A stretch of 64,000 nt of DNA. It comes from JAOZMY01 sp964577975 (GTDB lineage: Bacteria; Desulfobacterota; S145-22). Shown here piece by piece: positions 60,396 through 64,000 of this stretch. The position numbers and the translations under genes were made by a program. Positions within the stretch are counted from its first letter, which is position 1. Each line of letters opens with the position of its first letter. Where the stretch lies: contig CAZOBB010000058.1 in assembly GCA_964577975.1 (NCBI GenBank), positions 1 to 64,000 on the forward strand, given 5' to 3'. The notes below the pieces were generated by a model. The model ran no database searches and was not told where the DNA came from. It saw only the letters and a program-made list of their open reading frames with translations.

Positions 60396-60420
60396 ATAAA
60401 TATACAAGGGAGGGAAAATT

Positions 60421-60690
60421 TTGGCCAATCATCCATCAGCATGGAAGAGAATCCGACAAAATAAAAAAAGAAATCTCAGAAATAAATATTATCGAACACG
60501 GATGAAAACATTCATCAAACGCGTCCGGGAAGCCATAAAAAAGAAAGATGCCGACGCGGCGGAAAAACAGTTGCAAATCGCCAAGCGCATCATTGCCAAG
60601 ACCGCTTCCAAGGGGGTCATCCATAAACGTACGGCGGCCCGTAAGATTTCACGTCTAACGCGTCAGGTGAATGCCCTACGGACATCATAG
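60421..60690 (+). CDS. rpsT: 30S ribosomal protein S20
   Basis: An 89-residue basic, all-helical protein of the 30S body. The sequence ANHPSAWKRIRQNKKRNLRN, then KTFIKRVREAIKKKDADAAE and AKTASKGVIHKRTAARKISR is typical of S20. Start is TTG 60421 after AAGGGAGGGAAAAT; TTG/UUG starts are also known for E. coli rpsT, where they limit translation as part of autocontrol. It is a single-gene unit with an upstream inverted repeat and a strong terminator. Confidence 0.96.
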   Translation: MANHPSAWKRIRQNKKRNLRNKYYRTRMKTFIKRVREAIKKKDADAAEKQLQIAKRIIAKTASKGVIHKRTAARKISRLTRQVNALRTS

Positions 60691-60713
60691 ATCTAACCCT
60701 TTCATCCTTTCCA

Positions 60714-60749
60714 GGGTAGCGCAGAGGGTTTTCTCTGGCGCTACCCTTT
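60714..60749 (+). terminator. Rho-independent terminator of rpsT
   Basis: GGGTAGCGC (60714-60722) pairs with GCGCTACCC (60738-60746), extended by AGAG/CTCT above a bulged G, loop GGTTTT, followed by TTTC. It also lies past the converging aroK stop on the other strand. Confidence 0.8.
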
Positions 60750-60771
60750 CTCCATGAACATGCTACCCCTT

Positions 60772-61296
60772 TTAAAAGTAATCGAGTGAGTCCAGTATCT
60801 CCTGTACCGCCTCCGAAGGAGTTTTTTGACTGTTTTCAATTTTAAGATCCGCATATTTTTCATAAAGGGGATACCGTTCGCAAAAGAGATCCTCGAATCG
60901 TTGCCGTGGGCGCATCGAAATCCCTCGAGTAGCAAAATCACGGATTCTCTGCTCGAGCGTTGCGAGATTCACGTCTAAAAAGACGATGACTCCCTTCGTT
61001 CTTACGTGTTTCATCGCTTTCTCGCTATACACGGCGCTGCCTCCCGTCGCAACAATGACACGCCTAGGATCAAATTCGAGAAGGATCTTCTCTTCCATCC
61101 TCCGCAGAGCCTCATAACCCTCCCGATCCACAATGTCTTGTAGAGAGCAATTCGCAACCGTTTCGATCAGCCTGTCCGTGTCCACAAATCCATATCCCAT
61201 CCTTTCGGCGAGGAGCCTGCCTACCGTGCTCTTTCCTGCCCCTGGCATCCCGACTAGAATAACACTTTCTCCTTCGCGCCACACCCTTTTTTTCAT
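60772..61296 (-). CDS. aroK: Shikimate kinase AroK
   Basis: A 174-residue kinase of the chorismate pathway that phosphorylates shikimate at the 3-hydroxyl. Walker A is ILVGMPGAGKSTVGRLLAER, then VDTDRLIETVANCSLQDIV (the substrate DTD), REGYEALRRMEEKILLEF and IVATGGSAVYSEKAMKHV (GG substrate loop), with a lid Arg in RGISMRPRQRFEDLFCERYP. Length is typical. The ATG at 61296 is preferred over 61350, which would overlap holA by 47 bases. It is the last gene of the leuS-lptE-holA-aroK block. Confidence 0.9.
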   Translation of the reverse strand: MKKRVWREGESVILVGMPGAGKSTVGRLLAERMGYGFVDTDRLIETVANCSLQDIVDREGYEALRRMEEKILLEFDPRRVIVATGGSAVYSEKAMKHVRTKGVIVFLDVNLATLEQRIRDFATRGISMRPRQRFEDLFCERYPLYEKYADLKIENSQKTPSEAVQEILDSLDYF

Positions 61297-61303
61297 TTTG
61301 TCT

Positions 61304-62356
61304 TCATCCCACCCGGCCTTTGACCGATACATTTGACAACATATAGACAAGTCGCTCCATCACCACCAAAGGGGGAATCCGACTCCCTTTCAACTGTAGG
61401 TCTGTTTCCTTTAAAAGGTCAAAAGTTCTCAAGAGCGTCTCTTCCGTGAACCTTCTCGCGTGTCGCGCCACTTTTCGTGCCACAAAACTTGAAGGATGAA
61501 CAACACCATTTCCCGTGTCCATTCCTTGCCGTACCAATTTCATCCTCTTTGCGACCAAACGGTAATGCCATAACAAAACGGCCAGGACTCGCAGTGGCGG
61601 TTCACCCCCACCTAAAATCTCGCGAATGATCTCCACCGCGTTTCTCACGTTTCCCCCGATGATGGCGTCCAACAAACTAAAAACATCTCTCGAAAAGGCC
61701 TCCGGAGACACGATATCGAAATCCTCTTCACGAAGAACCTGCCGTCCCTTCGTAAGAAGCACCACCTTTTCCAATTCGCTATCCAGCTTTCCGGCGTTCA
61801 CACCGCACATCTCGACAAACTGCTCTATCCACTCCCTGGACGCCTTTTTCCCCTCCTCCCTGATTCGCCCTTTCACAAACGCCGTCGCCTCCCTCTCACG
61901 AAACTCGAGACAAGGGACAACAATCGCCTCTTTTGGAAGGGATTTAATAAAAGAGTCTCTTTTCTTTATTTCCACCGGACAAGAAATCAAAAGAAGTGTT
62001 CGGACGGATGGGTTTCGGAAATATCGAATCAAGACATCTTTCAGTGAAACATCCGCCTCCGTTTGTTTTGCGGAATCCTCCGATGGATCGAATCTCCAAA
62101 GAAGCAGCAACTTTTTCCCAAGACCGAAAGGCACGGTTCTAAGCTCGCTCAAAAGACGGGCGGGAGCAATCTCCTCGGACTCATATTGTTCCACTCCAAA
62201 TACACGATCCTTCTCGTTTGGGAAAACCGCTTCGATGATCCGAGAAACCAAACTGTGCTGGAGAAAGAGATTGGGACCATGTAACACGATCACGGAAGGG
62301 ATATGACCATCCCTGACGTCCGCCACCACCTCTGCCGGCCGTCTCTCATTGCCCAT
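61304..62356 (-). CDS. holA: DNA polymerase III delta subunit HolA
   Basis: A 350-residue clamp-loader subunit that opens the beta clamp. It begins GHIPSVIVLHGPNLFLQHSL (the P-loop-like pocket without catalytic residues), then LLSELRTVPFGLGKKLLLLW, VMCGVNAGKLDSELEKVVLL and EAFSRDVFSLLDAIIGGNVR with AVLLWHYRLVAKRMKLVRQG, the usual HolA order. Length is standard. It lies between lptE and aroK, as in several Deltaproteobacteria. ATG 62356 follows AGGAAGAAGC. Confidence 0.9.
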   Translation of the reverse strand: MGNERRPAEVVADVRDGHIPSVIVLHGPNLFLQHSLVSRIIEAVFPNEKDRVFGVEQYESEEIAPARLLSELRTVPFGLGKKLLLLWRFDPSEDSAKQTEADVSLKDVLIRYFRNPSVRTLLLISCPVEIKKRDSFIKSLPKEAIVVPCLEFREREATAFVKGRIREEGKKASREWIEQFVEMCGVNAGKLDSELEKVVLLTKGRQVLREEDFDIVSPEAFSRDVFSLLDAIIGGNVRNAVEIIREILGGGEPPLRVLAVLLWHYRLVAKRMKLVRQGMDTGNGVVHPSSFVARKVARHARRFTEETLLRTFDLLKETDLQLKGSRIPPLVVMERLVYMLSNVSVKGRVG

Positions 62357-62374
62357 TGCTTCTTCCTAATAGAA

Positions 62375-62405
62375 AGGGAGGATTCCCCAGCCGAGGATCC
62401 TCCCT
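62375..62405 (-). terminator. Stem-loop between lptE and holA
   Basis: GGGAGGAT (62376-62383) pairs with ATCCTCCC (62397-62404) over a 13-base loop, followed on the minus strand by TTTCTATT. The large loop makes it a partial terminator or attenuator, which could lower holA expression relative to leuS-lptE. Confidence 0.4.
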
Positions 62406-62426
62406 CTCCTGTTTCCGTATTTCTTG

Positions 62427-62951
62427 TCAGAAATTCTCAAGCATACGATCATGGATTGTTTCTGCCATAAACTTCGCCAAACGTTGTATCGCTTTCTCTT
62501 TCAAGGCCTCATTCTCAATGGTGTTGGTCGACGCCTCGTAATCCTCAAACTCTTGGAGCCGTTTGGCCCTCCAAATAACCTCCCCCGTCTTCGCTCGGAC
62601 AAGGGAAACATCGACAACGATTCTCACACGATACTGATTCACCCGCCCCGATGCCGAATAGGTCAGAGTTTCATCATGGAATTCCTTTATTGTCCCGTGG
62701 ACAATGGCATCCGCCTTATTCACGTCCGTGAGCTTCAATTCCTTCCCTCGAACAAACTCAGAGATCAGCGCATTGGTGAAGATGTTCTCAATATTGGTTT
62801 CCGCCGTTTCATTCTTAAATATTGGAATACTGATACTTTGAATGTCTTTTGGAAGGTTATTTTCCTTCCCTTTGAAATGATACCCGCACCCCCCAAGGAA
62901 CACCGCTATCAAAAAGATGCCCAATCCCTTCACCACAAAACGATTACGCAT
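62427..62951 (-). CDS. lptE: LPS-assembly lipoprotein LptE
   Basis: A 174-residue outer-membrane lipoprotein. The signal ends LIAVFLGGCGYHFKGK with the lipidated Cys at 22; CGYHF is common in LptE. It plugs the LptD barrel and helps insert LPS in the outer leaflet. Body motifs: IQSISIPIFKNETAETNIEN and NALISEFVRGKELKLTDVNK, VSLVRAKTGEVIWRAKRLQE. ATG 62951 follows AAAAGGAGATTTCT. It lies after leuS as in many Deltaproteobacteria, and its presence indicates an LPS-type outer membrane. Confidence 0.9.
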   Translation of the reverse strand: MRNRFVVKGLGIFLIAVFLGGCGYHFKGKENNLPKDIQSISIPIFKNETAETNIENIFTNALISEFVRGKELKLTDVNKADAIVHGTIKEFHDETLTYSASGRVNQYRVRIVVDVSLVRAKTGEVIWRAKRLQEFEDYEASTNTIENEALKEKAIQRLAKFMAETIHDRMLENF

Positions 62952-63027
62952 AGAAATCTCCTTTTTTGACGATTCGATTCCTTCCTACCATACGGTTTCC
63001 CTCATGACAAGGCACACAACGCCATCC

Positions 63028-64000
63028 TTACCCGACAACGATATTAACGAGCTTTTTTGGAACATAAATCACTTTCCTGACTGTCTTGCCACTTATATAT
63101 TTTTTTACCTTTTCCTGAGCCATCGCCTTTTCCTTGACCTCTTCCTCCTCCACATCCGCCGGCAGGGTCAAGCGATCCCGCAACTTCCCGTTGACCTGCA
63201 CTACAATGGTAATCTCTTCCTCTCTGGCCGCCTCCGAATCGAAAGCAGGCCACGGCTGCTGGAGAAGATAGCCTTCGTTCCCCATCTGTCTCCACAATTC
63301 CTCTGTAATGTGAGGGACAAAAGGGGAAAGGAGGACAACGACCGCCTCCACTGCTTCTCGAAAGGCCCCCCGTGTTTCTTCTTTTGGAGGCAGAATGCCA
63401 TAAATGGCGTTCGTAAGCTCCATCACGGCGCTGATGGCCGTGTTGAAGTGATACCGATCAACATCCCCCGTCACCCTTTTTATGGTCTGATGGGTTTTTC
63501 GATGGAGATCCTGCGAAACCTTATCCTTCCCTACATCCGCCGGATCCTTTTTCAAAATATCCAGGTTTTCCATAATCAGCCGCCACACCCGATTCAGAAA
63601 ACGATAGCTCCCCTCCACCCCCTGGTCACTCCAATCCAAGTCACGTTCCGGAGGAGCCGCAAAAAGGCTAAAGAGGCGTGCCGTGTCGGCTCCATACTTC
63701 TCGATGAGATAGTTGGGATCCACCACATTCCCCTTGGACTTGGACATCTTCGCCCCGTCTTTGATCACCATCCCTTGCGTCAGGAGATTCGTAAAGGGTT
63801 CATCAAATTCCACCAATCCAAAATCCCTTAAGACCTTCGTATAGAACCTGGAATAGAGGAGATGCAGGATCGCATGCTCAATCCCCCCGATGTACTGATC
63901 CACCGGAAGCCAATATTTAACCGCTTCGGGATCAAACATCCCCTTGTCATAATGGGGTGAGGCATACCTTTCGTAATACCAGGACGACTCCACAAAGGTG
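63028..64000 (-). CDS. leuS: Leucyl-tRNA synthetase, C-terminal part (5' end outside window)
   Basis: The open frame runs off the right edge; 323 residues ending at TAA 63030-63028 are visible. It opens TFVESSWYYERYASPHYDKG, then WLPVDQYIGGIEHAILHLLY, the KMSKS loop in VIKDGAKMSKSKGNVVDPNY, and FAAPPERDLDWSDQGVEGSY, all characteristic of class Ia bacterial LeuRS. The anticodon-binding and C-terminal domains are complete (for example TVQVNGKLRDRLTLPADVEE in approximate form: IVVQVNGKLRDRLTLPADVE). It charges tRNA-Leu. The connective editing domain lies outside. It leads the leuS-lptE-holA-aroK block. Confidence 0.96.
   Translation of the reverse strand, partial: TFVESSWYYERYASPHYDKGMFDPEAVKYWLPVDQYIGGIEHAILHLLYSRFYTKVLRDFGLVEFDEPFTNLLTQGMVIKDGAKMSKSKGNVVDPNYLIEKYGADTARLFSLFAAPPERDLDWSDQGVEGSYRFLNRVWRLIMENLDILKKDPADVGKDKVSQDLHRKTHQTIKRVTGDVDRYHFNTAISAVMELTNAIYGILPPKEETRGAFREAVEAVVVLLSPFVPHITEELWRQMGNEGYLLQQPWPAFDSEAAREEEITIVVQVNGKLRDRLTLPADVEEEEVKEKAMAQEKVKKYISGKTVRKVIYVPKKLVNIVVG

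Larger units (their letters stand above)
60019..60420. other. 402-base intergenic region between conduit operon and rpsT
   Basis: This AT-rich divergent region holds a good minus-strand promoter (60229-60256), a roughly 200-base leader of the cytochrome message with a possible 19-codon Cys-rich leader ORF (60045-60104), and the rpsT promoter region (TTGACA at 60353-60358; TATAAT at 60371-60376 and 60390-60395). I see no longer gene here. Confidence 0.7.

Noticed and set aside
60198..60428. 76-codon minus-strand frame before rpsT
   Set aside because: Composition is that of AT-rich intergenic DNA (Ile/Tyr/Asn runs); it spans the promoters of both neighbours.
1..64000. tRNA, rRNA, CRISPR, IS element or phage gene
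   Set aside because: No cloverleaf, repeat-spacer array, transposase or integrase signature was seen on either strand by eye; a covariance search (tRNAscan-SE) and a repeat finder would be decisive.

Overview
The window is ordinary bacterial chromosome with dense, short-gapped operons on both strands. It is Gram-negative: it encodes the LPS-assembly lipoprotein LptE, an outer-membrane beta-barrel of the MtrB/PioB type, a MurE carrying the meso-diaminopimelate motif (DNPR), and flagellar genes. An FtsI with one C-terminal PASTA domain, a leuS-lptE-holA block, cobalamin genes of the anaerobic CbiD type, and a decaheme cytochrome paired with a porin point to an anaerobic metal- or sulfur-cycling lineage, most like the Deltaproteobacteria/Desulfobacterota. 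I cannot fix the taxon from sequence alone. No rRNA, tRNA, CRISPR array, insertion sequence or phage gene was found.

Layout. 1-328 (+): 3' end of glnA. 376-6340 (-): late flagellar genes (fliT-like, fliS, fliD, flaG, flagellin), with a textbook sigma-28 promoter before the flagellin. 6535-13569 (-): a flagellin-glycosylation island with a TPR protein, a Maf/DUF115 transferase, a nucleotide-sugar cytidylyltransferase, a PIG-L deacetylase, a NeuB-type nonulosonate synthase and two tandem formyltransferases. 13647-17530 (-): a complete polyamine-type ABC importer. 17781-20984 (+): secD, secF and a DUF456 protein. 21088-22178 (+): an IclR regulator and a dodecin. 22186-28637 (-): five genes of surface-polysaccharide synthesis. 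28855-46691 (+): the complete dcw cluster from mraZ to ftsZ, with MraZ operator repeats in front, followed by a radical-SAM gene. 48343-53844 (-): cbiD, cobQ, a cobD-like aminotransferase gene, an O-methyltransferase and a CPBP protease. 54051-55162 (-): a hotdog thioesterase and a transglutaminase-like protein. 55310-56699 (+): hsp20 and proC. 56773-60018 (-): an electron-conduit operon (decaheme cytochrome and MtrB/PioB barrel). 60421-60690 (+): rpsT. 60772-64000 (-): leuS (partial), lptE, holA, aroK.

The most unusual signal is in the electron-conduit operon. The MtrB/PioB barrel gene contains one in-frame TGA at 57214-57216. The reading frame continues unchanged for 146 more codons to a proper outer-membrane C-terminus ending in Phe. 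Immediately after the TGA lies a hairpin with a bulged U and a GGU-containing apical loop at the distance expected of a bacterial SECIS element. This is a candidate selenocysteine-containing outer-membrane conduit protein; a nonsense mutation is the main alternative. The same barrel carries a CXXCH haem-attachment motif, unusual for this family. The second theme is a compact nonulosonic-acid island next to flagellin whose deacetylase and paired formyltransferases suggest an N-formylated sugar on the filament.
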